A DNA stretch of 7,099 bases, from the NCBI GenBank assembly GCA_023443045.1, contig JAEZWK010000025.1:1-7099 (forward strand). Direction: 5' to 3'. Position numbers and translations under genes: made by a program. Position 1 is the stretch's first letter; every line of letters begins with the position of its first letter. Origin of the DNA: Bacillota bacterium. Lineage in GTDB: Bacteria; Bacillota_A; Clostridia; Tissierellales; Peptoniphilaceae. The notes under the pieces were generated by a model, which was given only the letters and a program-made list of their open reading frames with translations, was not told the DNA's origin and did not search any database. Below are positions 1 to 6,172 of the stretch, in pieces.

Positions 1-538
1 TTGTTTCCATATACTGAACTTTATTTACCTGATTTAAAGGACCCTCTATTTTTATTTTTGATACAGTAGAAGTTATTTCTCCTACCACAAAGTTTTCCTT
101 AGGATTTCCATAAGTCACTGTTTTTAAAGGAATATCTTTTTGAATTATTTTATCTATATTTACCAAAACATCAGAAGGAGATATGCTAACAATTTCTGTA
201 GAATCTCTATTTGTTTTTAATCTAGCTGTTATAGGAATTCTATTTTCTCCATAGGAATATCCTTCTAAATCTGCATTAGCTACTATAGATTCAACATATA
301 ATTTATCTAAATCTTTTTTATTTCCTCTCACTCTAATATTTACATATACTTCCTGCAAGTTAGAAACAGTGAGACCACGATTTTCAATACTATCTGTATT
401 CAAATAATTGACCTTGACATTGCGGTAAATTCTAGTTTCTTGTGGGTTTTCTATACTCATTACATAACTCCACAACAAAACAGCAATTACAACACTAAGA
501 ATCTTCGCCATCAGGTTTTTGTCTATCTTTGTTTTCAT
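1..538 (-). CDS. cdaR: CdaR (YbbR-domain) regulator of c-di-AMP synthase, 3' end cut by window
   Basis: Only the first 179 residues are present; the gene runs off the left edge. CdaR is a membrane-anchored extracytoplasmic protein that modulates the diadenylate cyclase CdaA. The product opens with a short basic segment (MKTKIDKNLMAK), then one hydrophobic segment at about residues 11-28 (ILSVVIAVLLWSYVM), the typical single anchor of this family. After it comes a beta-rich region with YbbR-repeat features: RNVKVNYLN near 40-47, GLTVSN near 55-60, VNIRVRG near 66-72, and a second repeat beginning near 135 (DIPLKTVTYGNP). I chose the ATG at 538 because AAGGA (547-551) lies 8 nt upstream and the KIDKNLMAKI start is family-like. 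An in-frame ATG at 511 is a weaker alternative. The gene overlaps the 3' end of cdaA by 44 bp in another frame. glmM often follows in related genomes but is outside the window. Confidence 0.9.
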   Translation of the reverse strand, partial: MKTKIDKNLMAKILSVVIAVLLWSYVMSIENPQETRIYRNVKVNYLNTDSIENRGLTVSNLQEVYVNIRVRGNKKDLDKLYVESIVANADLEGYSYGENRIPITARLKTNRDSTEIVSISPSDVLVNIDKIIQKDIPLKTVTYGNPKENFVVGEITSTVSKIKIEGPLNQVNKVQYMET

Positions 539-1361
539 AAATTCCATCCTTTAATTTAGATAAAATACTATTCTCATCTGGTTTTGGGTTATAAATCTTA
601 ATCAATTTCTCTCTCAATGTTTCTTCGTCCAAAAATCTTGATATTTCTCCTGCTTCACACGTGGAAATAGAACCCGTTTCTTCACTTACTACAATAACTA
701 GAGAATCACTTCGTTCAGAAATTCCTAAAGCGGCTCTATGCCTAGTTCCTAATTCCTTACTAATTCTGTTGTTATCAGTTATAGGCAGAAAACATCCTGC
801 AGCTCTGATAACATCTTTTTTAATAACTACAGCTCCATCATGTAGAGGTGTATTAGGAATAAATATATTAATCAAAAGACCCATAGAAACATTACCATTA
901 ATTTCTGTACCAGTTTCTACAATCTCATTTAAGCCAGTTTTTCTTTCTATAACTATTAGAGCACCAATTTTTTGTCTAGATAAAGATCCAGCAGCTTTTA
1001 CTATCTCATCTACACTAGGAGAAACTTCTTCTTTTATAAAATTCATAAATGGATTTCTTCCGATATATTCAAATGCTCTTCTTATTTCTGGCTGAAATAT
1101 AACAACTAGAGCTATTAAACCAGCGCTTAATATTCTTTCTAACAACCATCTTAAGGTGTATAACTGAAACCATTCACTAAATTTAGTAACCACAAGCAAA
1201 ATTACTATTCCCTTTGCTAATTGCTCTGCGCGTGTTTCTCTTACTAATTTATATAATTGGTATATGATGGTTGCAATAATAAGAATATCAATAACATTAT
1301 TAACTCGAAAATTAATCGCTAAATTTTGTACACTCTCTATAAAGCTATTAATAATAGACAT
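495..1361 (-). CDS. cdaA: Diadenylate cyclase CdaA (membrane-bound c-di-AMP synthase)
   Basis: CdaA condenses two ATP into cyclic di-AMP, the second messenger that controls potassium and osmolyte uptake and affects cell-wall homeostasis in Gram-positive bacteria. The 288-residue product has the usual CdaA length and architecture: three hydrophobic segments at about residues 22-40, 50-60 and 77-90, the conserved FQPEIRRAFEYIGR linker at 89-102, then a DisA_N cyclase domain from about 115 to 255. Both catalytic signatures are intact: DGA at 175-177 (LHDGAVVI) and RHR at 207-209 (GTRHRAALG). The roughly 30-residue C-terminal tail is charged and polar. The ATG at 1361 is preceded by AGGAG (1366-1370) with a 4-nt spacer. 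That site overlaps the pepF stop, and only 7 nt separate the genes, so cdaA is probably co-transcribed and coupled with pepF. DisA and CdaS are unlikely because of the three N-terminal membrane segments and the cdaR partner downstream. Confidence 0.97.
   Translation of the reverse strand: MSIINSFIESVQNLAINFRVNNVIDILIIATIIYQLYKLVRETRAEQLAKGIVILLVVTKFSEWFQLYTLRWLLERILSAGLIALVVIFQPEIRRAFEYIGRNPFMNFIKEEVSPSVDEIVKAAGSLSRQKIGALIVIERKTGLNEIVETGTEINGNVSMGLLINIFIPNTPLHDGAVVIKKDVIRAAGCFLPITDNNRISKELGTRHRAALGISERSDSLVIVVSEETGSISTCEAGEISRFLDEETLREKLIKIYNPKPDENSILSKLKDGIYENKDRQKPDGEDS
547..551 (-). promoter_or_regulatory. cdaR Shine-Dalgarno inside cdaA
   Basis: AAGGA lies 8 nt upstream of the ATG at 538, within the cdaA coding region. 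It supports 538 rather than 511 as the cdaR start and explains how cdaR is translated despite the 44-bp overlap. Confidence 0.65.
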
Positions 1362-1365
1362 ATGA

Positions 1366-1370
1366 CTCCT
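1366..1370 (-). promoter_or_regulatory. cdaA Shine-Dalgarno overlapping the pepF stop codon
   Basis: AGGAG uses the AG of the pepF TAG stop (1371-1369) and the next three bases, with a 4-nt spacer to the cdaA ATG. This decides the cdaA start and suggests that pepF termination and cdaA initiation are coupled. Confidence 0.8.
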
Positions 1371-3165
1371 ATAACATTAATTTTAATTCTTCTTTAAACT
1401 GTTTAAACACTTCAATCGCATCTTCAACTGGTTTAGGAGTAGAAAGATCTACACCAGCTCTTTTAAGAACTGTGATAGGATCGCTACTAGATCCACTTTT
1501 CAAGAAACCTAAATACATATCTCTTTCTTGTTCTCCGCCTTCTAAAATTCTCTTTGCAAAACTTAATGCAGCGGAAATTCCTGTAGCATATTGATAAACA
1601 TAGAAATTATAATAGAAGTGTGGAATTCTTGCCCACTCATATCCAATTAAATCAGTTTCTCCAACTTTACCATAGTACTTTTTATTTATTTCTAAATAAT
1701 GGTTATATAAATAATCTGCAGTGATAGCTCCACCTTTTTCATAATGATCATAAATATCTCTTTCAAATTCTGCAAATTGAGTTTGTCTAAATAATGTTCC
1801 TCTTATTGTATCTAAGAAATGTGAAATAATTACTTTTTTCTTAGGAATATCATCTTTATATTTATCTAATAAATAATAAGTTAATAAACTTTCATTTAGT
1901 GTAGATGCAACTTCTGCCACAAAAATGGAATAACCAGAATATGCAGGTATTTGATTCTTGCAAGAAAAATAAGTATGCATGGAATGACCAAATTCGTGTG
2001 CCACAGTAAACATATTATCTAAACTCTCATGATAATTTAAAAGAATATAAGGCTCTGTACCAGTACCGCCACTAGAATAAGCACCACTTCTCTTACCTTT
2101 TGTCTCATAGACATCGCACCATCTATTTTCGAAACCATATTTTAATCTTTCGATATATTCTTCTCCAAGAGGTTGAAGTGCATCTATAATTATGTCTTTT
2201 GCTTCATCAAAGGTAAAAGTCATATCAGAATCATCAGCTATAGAAGGATAAATATCATACATCTCGATATCATCTTTTATTCCCAAAGCTCTACCTTTCA
2301 TTTCTACAAAATCTTGTAATTCATGCAAATTTTTATTTACAGTATCAACTAGAGCTTCATAAACACTGATAGGAATTTCGTTATTAAATAAAGCCTTTTG
2401 TCTAGCGCTATCAAATTTTTTAATCTTAGCAATTAAACTATTTGTTTTAATAGTACCATCTAAAGTGGTAGCTAAAATATTTTTATGATTTACAAATTCA
2501 GTATATAACTTATTATAAACTTCTTTTCTTAATTCTCTATCTTTAGATTCCATAAAAATACCATAATTGCCTTGAGTCAATCTAACTTTTTCACCATTGT
2601 GTTCAATCTCTGGAAATTTCATATCAGCATTAGTTAACATTTGGAATCCTTTAGAACCTGTAGACAAAGCGGGTCTTAGAGTAGAAATCATTTCCTCTTC
2701 TGCAGTAGAAAGAGTATGAGGTTTAAAAGTAAACTTTCTATCTATTTCTCTTTTATAAATCTCTAATTTAGGTTCTTCTAAATAATAATTATTAATTGTA
2801 TCTAAATCCAATTCCAACAACTCTGGATCAAAAAAAGAAATCTGTGCTGAAAATTTTGAATATAGAGAATTCAATTTTTCAGAAAATTCTTGAAACTTAG
2901 TATTTGTTGTATCTTCATTATATCTATTATTTATATAAGTAGCTATTTTAGTTAGATCTACATCCAACTCATCCATCAAAACAAACATTTTTAATAGATT
3001 GCTAGCTGATTTTGTAAAAACTCCCTTAAATTTTGCAGCTTCTTCAATTTTACTCTCAAATTCTTCTAGAGCTTTATTTACCTCATCTTCATTAGCAAAA
3101 ATTTTTTCTAAATTCCAAGTATACTTCTTTTCAATCTCTTCTCTTGTTTTTACTTTTAAATCCAT
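1369..3165 (-). CDS. pepF: Oligoendopeptidase F (M3B zinc metallopeptidase)
   Basis: A cytosolic zinc endopeptidase that cleaves oligopeptides, roughly 7-17 residues long in characterised PepF enzymes, and so contributes to peptide turnover. The product has 598 residues, the normal PepF length of about 600, and no signal peptide or membrane segment. An alpha-helical N-terminal region (about 1-200) precedes the M3 catalytic domain. The zinc site is complete: HEFGH at 390-394 (H390, E391, H394), with E418 in FVAEVAS as the likely third ligand. Other family-typical blocks are SGAYSSGGTGTEPYILLNY at 360-378 and the His/Tyr-rich RIPHFYYNFYVYQYATG at 513-529, which matches the substrate-binding region of M3 enzymes. 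The ATG at 3165 sits 5 nt from AGGAGG (3171-3176), and this Shine-Dalgarno lies inside the end of nth. It is the second gene of the nth-pepF-cdaA-cdaR unit. Its physiological substrate and any functional tie to c-di-AMP cannot be read from sequence. Confidence 0.96.
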   Translation of the reverse strand: MDLKVKTREEIEKKYTWNLEKIFANEDEVNKALEEFESKIEEAAKFKGVFTKSASNLLKMFVLMDELDVDLTKIATYINNRYNEDTTNTKFQEFSEKLNSLYSKFSAQISFFDPELLELDLDTINNYYLEEPKLEIYKREIDRKFTFKPHTLSTAEEEMISTLRPALSTGSKGFQMLTNADMKFPEIEHNGEKVRLTQGNYGIFMESKDRELRKEVYNKLYTEFVNHKNILATTLDGTIKTNSLIAKIKKFDSARQKALFNNEIPISVYEALVDTVNKNLHELQDFVEMKGRALGIKDDIEMYDIYPSIADDSDMTFTFDEAKDIIIDALQPLGEEYIERLKYGFENRWCDVYETKGKRSGAYSSGGTGTEPYILLNYHESLDNMFTVAHEFGHSMHTYFSCKNQIPAYSGYSIFVAEVASTLNESLLTYYLLDKYKDDIPKKKVIISHFLDTIRGTLFRQTQFAEFERDIYDHYEKGGAITADYLYNHYLEINKKYYGKVGETDLIGYEWARIPHFYYNFYVYQYATGISAALSFAKRILEGGEQERDMYLGFLKSGSSSDPITVLKRAGVDLSTPKPVEDAIEVFKQFKEELKLML

Positions 3166-3167
3166 TT

Positions 3168-3809
3168 CTACCTCCTATTAATATATAAACATAAATTATT
3201 TATTACACAGTTTTCACAATCAGGTTTTTTTGCTTTGCAAACTCTACGACCGTGAAAAATCAAAGTGTGATGCATAATTGTCCAAAGACTTTTGTCAAAT
3301 CGTTTTCTCAGTTTCATTTCGGTGTCGTAGACATTGTCTTCATTTACTATACCAATTCTATTTGAAACTCTAAAAACATGAGTATCAACGGCAATCTCAG
3401 GAACACCAAACGCATTGCTGAGAACTACATTTGCAGTTTTTCTACCTACACCAGGTAACTTTTCCAAAAGTTCTCTATTATTGGGAACAATACCATTATA
3501 ATCTTCTACTAGAATACGACAAGTTTCCATAATATTTTTAGATTTATTCATAAAAAAACCAGCACTTCTAATAAAATCTATCAAACCATCCAGTCCTAAA
3601 TTTAAAATTTTATCAGGTGAATCATGCTCTTTAAATAAATTACTTGTAATAACATTTACTCGAGCATCTGTACATTGAGCTGATAAAATAGTCGCAATGA
3701 GTAATTCAAAAGCATTTTTATGAATCAGTTCACATTTTGCATCTGGATATTCATTCAATAATTTTTGTGTGACAATTTCTAAATCTTTTTTTGATAAAAT
3801 TTTTGGCAT
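3168..3809 (-). CDS. nth: Endonuclease III (base-excision repair DNA glycosylase/AP lyase)
   Basis: Nth removes oxidised pyrimidines from DNA and nicks the resulting abasic site. From the ATG at 3809 the product is 213 residues, close to the 211 of E. coli Nth. It shows the helix-hairpin-helix LPGVGRKTA at 118-126 with catalytic lysine K124, then the GPD-type loop with catalytic aspartate D142 (IAVDTHVFRV). The C-terminal 4Fe-4S ligands are C191, C198, C201 and C207, with the exact Cx6Cx2Cx5C spacing. LSAQCTDARVN near 43-53 is also typical. An in-frame ATG at 3821 would add MREY, but it has no Shine-Dalgarno and lies where transcription from the TATAAT at 3826-3831 would begin. The ATG at 3809 has GAGGGA (3814-3819) 4 nt upstream, so I prefer it. 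The final codons, Arg-Arg (AGG AGG), form the pepF ribosome site. It is first in the unit and directly follows the kbl terminator. Confidence 0.95.
   Translation of the reverse strand: MPKILSKKDLEIVTQKLLNEYPDAKCELIHKNAFELLIATILSAQCTDARVNVITSNLFKEHDSPDKILNLGLDGLIDFIRSAGFFMNKSKNIMETCRILVEDYNGIVPNNRELLEKLPGVGRKTANVVLSNAFGVPEIAVDTHVFRVSNRIGIVNEDNVYDTEMKLRKRFDKSLWTIMHHTLIFHGRRVCKAKKPDCENCVINNLCLYINRR
3171..3176 (-). promoter_or_regulatory. pepF Shine-Dalgarno embedded in the end of nth
   Basis: The perfect AGGAGG is read in the nth frame as its last two arginine codons, followed at once by the TAG stop (3170-3168). Two bases then separate the nth stop from the pepF ATG. Ribosomes finishing nth would cover the pepF start, which suggests translational coupling. 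Confidence 0.85.
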
Positions 3810-3813
3810 ATAT

Positions 3814-3819
3814 TCCCTC
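3814..3819 (-). promoter_or_regulatory. nth Shine-Dalgarno (decides start at 3809)
   Basis: GAGGGA sits 4 nt upstream of the ATG at 3809 and overlaps the G of the upstream in-frame ATG (3821-3819). No comparable purine run precedes the ATG at 3821, so the shorter nth product is favoured. Confidence 0.65.
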
Positions 3820-3825
3820 ATTGTT

Positions 3826-3831
3826 ATTATA
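3826..3831 (-). promoter_or_regulatory. Possible -10 box for the nth-pepF-cdaA-cdaR unit
   Basis: A consensus TATAAT lies between the kbl terminator and nth. Transcription would begin about 7 nt downstream, roughly at the ATG at 3821, leaving a very short leader carrying the GAGGGA site. No good -35 hexamer is visible at 16-18 bp, because that position falls in the terminator T-tract and stem. The call is therefore tentative; AT-rich DNA produces such hexamers by chance. Confidence 0.4.
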
Positions 3832-3840
3832 TACTATTTC

Positions 3841-3867
3841 AAAAAAAAATGCACCCTAAAGGTGCAT
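3841..3867 (-). terminator. Intrinsic terminator of kbl
   Basis: Read on the minus strand, a 7-bp perfect stem (ATGCACC / GGTGCAT) with a 5-nt loop is followed immediately by nine T residues. The hairpin begins 6 nt after the kbl stop codon. It should end the kbl transcript and insulate nth from it, so nth needs its own promoter in the short gap. Confidence 0.9.
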
Positions 3868-3873
3868 AAATTT

Positions 3874-5061
3874 TTATAAAATTCCCATTTGCTCGCCAGT
3901 TTTTTTGAAAGCTTCTACAGCTTTATCTAACTGTTCTTTTGTGTGGCCAGCTGTAACCATACATCTAACTCTTCCAGTTCCTTTTGGTACTGTTGGGAAT
4001 ACAATTCCTGATACGAAAACTCCATTTTCTAATAATTTTCTAGAAAATTCCATTGTTTTTGCTTCATCACCAATGATAACTGGTGTTATTGGTGTTTCAC
4101 TATGTCCTGTATTAAATCCTAAAGAACCTAATTTTTCTTTAAAATATTTTGCGTTATCCCATAATCTATCGGTGTATTCTGTAGATTCCATAAGCATTGT
4201 AACTGCTTCTGTAATTGCACCAACGCTTGCTGGCATTAATGATGTTGAGAATAATACAGGTCTTGCTCTGTGAATTAACCATTCATACATTGTTTGAGAA
4301 CCTGCAACATATCCACCTACAACGCCTATAGCTTTAGATAATGTTCCAATAGAAAAATCTACTCTTCCGTGTAATCCAAAATGATCTACTGTTCCTCTTC
4401 CGCTTTCACCTAAAACTCCAGAACCATGTGCATCATCTACATATGTCATACATTCATATTTTTCAGCAAGTTTTACAATATCTGGAAGTGGAGCTATATC
4501 TCCGTCCATAGAGAAAACACCGTCAGTAATGATTAAAACATTTTTAGCATCTCCTCTTTTTTCTTTCAATACAGCTTCTAATGAATCCATATCAGCGTGT
4601 TTGAAAATTGCTTTATCAGCTTTAGAAAGTCTTGTTCCATCGATGATAGAAGCGTGGTTAAGTTCGTCACTAATGATTAAATCACCTTTTCCTGTAATCG
4701 CTTGTATAGTTCCAGCGTTACAATTAAATCCTGATTGATATAAAAATACAGCTTCTTCACGCTTAAATTTGCTCAATAATTTTTCTAGTTCTTCATGAAT
4801 ATCCATATTTCCTACAATAGTTCTTACAGCTCCTGCTCCTGCGCCATATTTTTCTATAGCTTTTATAGCAGCTTGCTTGATTCTTGGGTGATTTGCAAAT
4901 CCTAAATAGTTGTTTGATGATAGGTTAATTACTTTTTTACCATTAAGTATAACTTCTGCTTCATCTGCACCTTCTAGGATTGGGAGTTTTCTATATACTC
5001 CATCTTTTTTAAGTTGTTCAATTTGTTCTTTTAAAAAACTTAACTCATGTATATTTGACAT
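3874..5061 (-). CDS. kbl: Glycine C-acetyltransferase (2-amino-3-ketobutyrate CoA ligase), PLP-dependent
   Basis: A class II (alpha-oxoamine synthase) PLP enzyme. Kbl interconverts 2-amino-3-oxobutyrate plus CoA with glycine plus acetyl-CoA, the second step of threonine breakdown after threonine dehydrogenase. From the ATG at 5061 the product is 395 residues, matching Kbl. Visible features are the N-terminal [13 protein letters not shown] (47-59), the PLP-stacking histidine H136 in [11 protein letters not shown]209 and H212 in VDDAHGSG, and the Schiff-base lysine K243 in GTLSKAIG. The upstream ATG at 5106 is rejected because it lies inside the promoter region, whereas 5061 has AGGAGG (5068-5073) 6 nt upstream. 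The gene appears monocistronic: promoter at 5095-5123, terminator at 3841-3867, and no tdh beside it. The sister enzymes BioF, HemA and Spt share the fold. [23 protein letters not shown] and [16 protein letters not shown] look most like Kbl, but substrate choice within the family is not certain. Confidence 0.93.
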   Translation of the reverse strand: MSNIHELSFLKEQIEQLKKDGVYRKLPILEGADEAEVILNGKKVINLSSNNYLGFANHPRIKQAAIKAIEKYGAGAGAVRTIVGNMDIHEELEKLLSKFKREEAVFLYQSGFNCNAGTIQAITGKGDLIISDELNHASIIDGTRLSKADKAIFKHADMDSLEAVLKEKRGDAKNVLIITDGVFSMDGDIAPLPDIVKLAEKYECMTYVDDAHGSGVLGESGRGTVDHFGLHGRVDFSIGTLSKAIGVVGGYVAGSQTMYEWLIHRARPVLFSTSLMPASVGAITEAVTMLMESTEYTDRLWDNAKYFKEKLGSLGFNTGHSETPITPVIIGDEAKTMEFSRKLLENGVFVSGIVFPTVPKGTGRVRCMVTAGHTKEQLDKAVEAFKKTGEQMGIL

Positions 5062-5067
5062 AATATA

Positions 5068-5073
5068 CCTCCT
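5068..5073 (-). promoter_or_regulatory. kbl Shine-Dalgarno (decides start at 5061)
   Basis: A perfect AGGAGG lies 6 nt before the ATG at 5061. It supports this start over the longer reading frame that begins at 5106, which would add 15 residues not typical of Kbl. Confidence 0.9.
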
Positions 5074-5094
5074 AATAATTTTGGATACACCTTT

Positions 5095-5123
5095 ACTATA
5101 CACCAAAGTTTTTATAAAATCAA
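5095..5123 (-). promoter_or_regulatory. Sigma-A type promoter of kbl
   Basis: On the minus strand TTGATT (5123-5118) is separated by exactly 17 bp from TATAGT (5100-5095). Four of six bases match the -35 consensus and five of six the -10 consensus. Start of transcription would be near 5088, giving a leader of about 27 nt that contains AGGAGG and leaves no room for a riboswitch or attenuator. Confidence 0.75.
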
Positions 5124-5158
5124 TAGTGATTTTTTTATCAATTTACTTTAGATAAATT

Positions 5159-6115
5159 TTATACATCAGTTTTCATACCATTTTCTTGCATAAACTCTAA
5201 AACATCGATGATATATTTATTATTTTTTTTAATTTCTTCTAATACATATTTTTTTATTTTATCCCATTTTCCTAAATTATAATATGCTATAATTGCATTT
5301 TTCTTTAATATATTTCTTGGTCTCCATATAAAATTAGAATTTCTATATTTTTCTTTAAATTCAGAATTACTAATCACAAATAAATCATTTAAATCAATTT
5401 TAAAATATTGTTTTGTATATGAAGTAGAAACCGCAAATTTGTTGTGCGGGCATACAACTTGACATATATCACAACCATATAAGGTTTTTATTTTTAAACT
5501 ATACTCGTTCAATTCTTTTGTCTGAGTTTGATATGATAAACATCTTTCGGCTAAAAATTTTTCTTCAGTTATAGCTCCAGTTGGACATTTTTTTATACAT
5601 ATTCCACATCCATAACACCCTTTTAAATTTTCAGAAGAGTTATCTGATTCTATTTTTTCATTTATAAATACATAACCGATATAAAAAAAACTACCTAATC
5701 TTTTATTAATCAATGTATAGTTTTTTCCACGAACACCTATTTTAGCGTTCATTGCCAATAGTTGATCAAAAAGTGGCCCTGTATCTGTAAAAAATAAATA
5801 ATTATCTATTTTCACCTCTTTCATTATCAGCTCAACTTTTTCTTTAAAAATTATATGATAGTCTTTTGATAACGAACCAATTGACGAAGGTATTTTATTT
5901 TCAACTGTACTAAAATATGGAAGTAGTAGTACTAAAACATATTTGTATTTTTGGAATATATTTTCTATATACTCTCTGTCATTTACTAATTTTGACGTGA
6001 GATTGATTTTATCATTTTCTGCATTATAAAAATGTTTTTTTAAATCATATTTTTTTGTTTCTATTATTCTATATTCTACTATCTCATATTTCTTTAATAT
6101 ATTTGTTATGCTCAT
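5159..6115 (-). CDS. queG: QueG-like epoxyqueuosine reductase, short form (two 4Fe-4S clusters)
   Basis: QueG is a cobalamin and iron-sulfur enzyme that reduces epoxyqueuosine to queuosine in tRNA anticodons. The 318-residue product carries the family's cysteine pattern: CxxCxxCxxxCP at C167, C170, C173 and C177, then C192 in ERCLSY, then GCDICQVVCPHN with C215, C218 and C222. The N-terminal part keeps recognisable DUF1730-like landmarks: SKDYHIIFKEK (83-93), FTDTGPLFDQ with D111 at the expected catalytic acid position, GVRGKNYTLIN (127-137) and GSFFYIGYVF (141-150). The C-terminal tail is short and lysine-rich, with at most one HEAT-like helical repeat, whereas E. coli-type QueG is nearer 380 residues. 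The ATG at 6115 has AAGGG (6118-6122) close upstream. It is divergent from rodA and 97 bp before kbl. The N-terminal third is diverged, so a related reductase role cannot be excluded. Confidence 0.82.
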   Translation of the reverse strand: MSITNILKKYEIVEYRIIETKKYDLKKHFYNAENDKINLTSKLVNDREYIENIFQKYKYVLVLLLPYFSTVENKIPSSIGSLSKDYHIIFKEKVELIMKEVKIDNYLFFTDTGPLFDQLLAMNAKIGVRGKNYTLINKRLGSFFYIGYVFINEKIESDNSSENLKGCYGCGICIKKCPTGAITEEKFLAERCLSYQTQTKELNEYSLKIKTLYGCDICQVVCPHNKFAVSTSYTKQYFKIDLNDLFVISNSEFKEKYRNSNFIWRPRNILKKNAIIAYYNLGKWDKIKKYVLEEIKKNNKYIIDVLEFMQENGMKTDV

Positions 6116-6172
6116 TGCCCTTCTCTTTTATATTTTTTTAATATATGTTATACTACTTTTGGAGTTGATGAT
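6116..6172. promoter_or_regulatory. Divergent intergenic region between queG and rodA
   Basis: This 57-bp, very AT-rich gap must hold the promoter for rodA and probably one for queG. On the minus strand, TATATT (6145-6140) and TATAAA (6132-6127) are possible queG -10 boxes, but neither has a convincing -35 partner. I see no clear operator palindrome or terminator. Confidence 0.5.
6146..6154 (+). promoter_or_regulatory. Extended -10 promoter element for rodA
   Basis: TGTTATACT is an extended -10 (TG, one base, then TATACT), which can work without a strong -35; none is visible upstream. Transcription would start near 6161, placing the GGAG Shine-Dalgarno (6161-6164) at or very near the 5' end of the message. 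Confidence 0.55.

Noticed and set aside
661..1095. Open frame of 144 codons on the plus strand within cdaA
   Set aside because: Antisense shadow of a gene with intact catalytic motifs; no ribosome site and no recognisable protein features.
2999..3181. Open frame of 60 codons on the plus strand over the pepF start
   Set aside because: Antisense to the conserved pepF start and to the nth-pepF junction; composition reflects the opposite strand and no family is recognisable.
3905..4273. Open frame on the plus strand within kbl
   Set aside because: Antisense shadow of the Kbl C-terminal domain; no start signals.
4529..4738. Open frame of 69 codons on the plus strand within kbl
   Set aside because: Antisense to the Kbl PLP-binding core; no ribosome site or recognisable features.
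5062..5106. Longer kbl start giving 15 extra residues ([15 protein letters not shown])
   Set aside because: The ATG at 5106 lies upstream of the predicted transcription start and inside the promoter spacer, and the perfect AGGAGG serves the ATG at 5061.
4910..5155. Open frame of 81 codons on the plus strand over the kbl 5' region
   Set aside because: Covers the opposite strand of the kbl promoter and N-terminus; its hydrophobic stretch comes from AT-rich sequence and no promoter or ribosome site is seen.
5134..5160. Inverted repeat TTTATC / GATAAA after queG as a possible terminator
   Set aside because: The stem is only 6 AT-rich pairs with an 11-nt loop. On the minus strand it is followed by A residues, not T. 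The short T run is on the plus strand, where no upstream gene needs it.
6111..6172. Operator or riboswitch between queG and rodA
   Set aside because: The gap is 57 bp of AT-rich sequence with no clear palindrome or structured leader.
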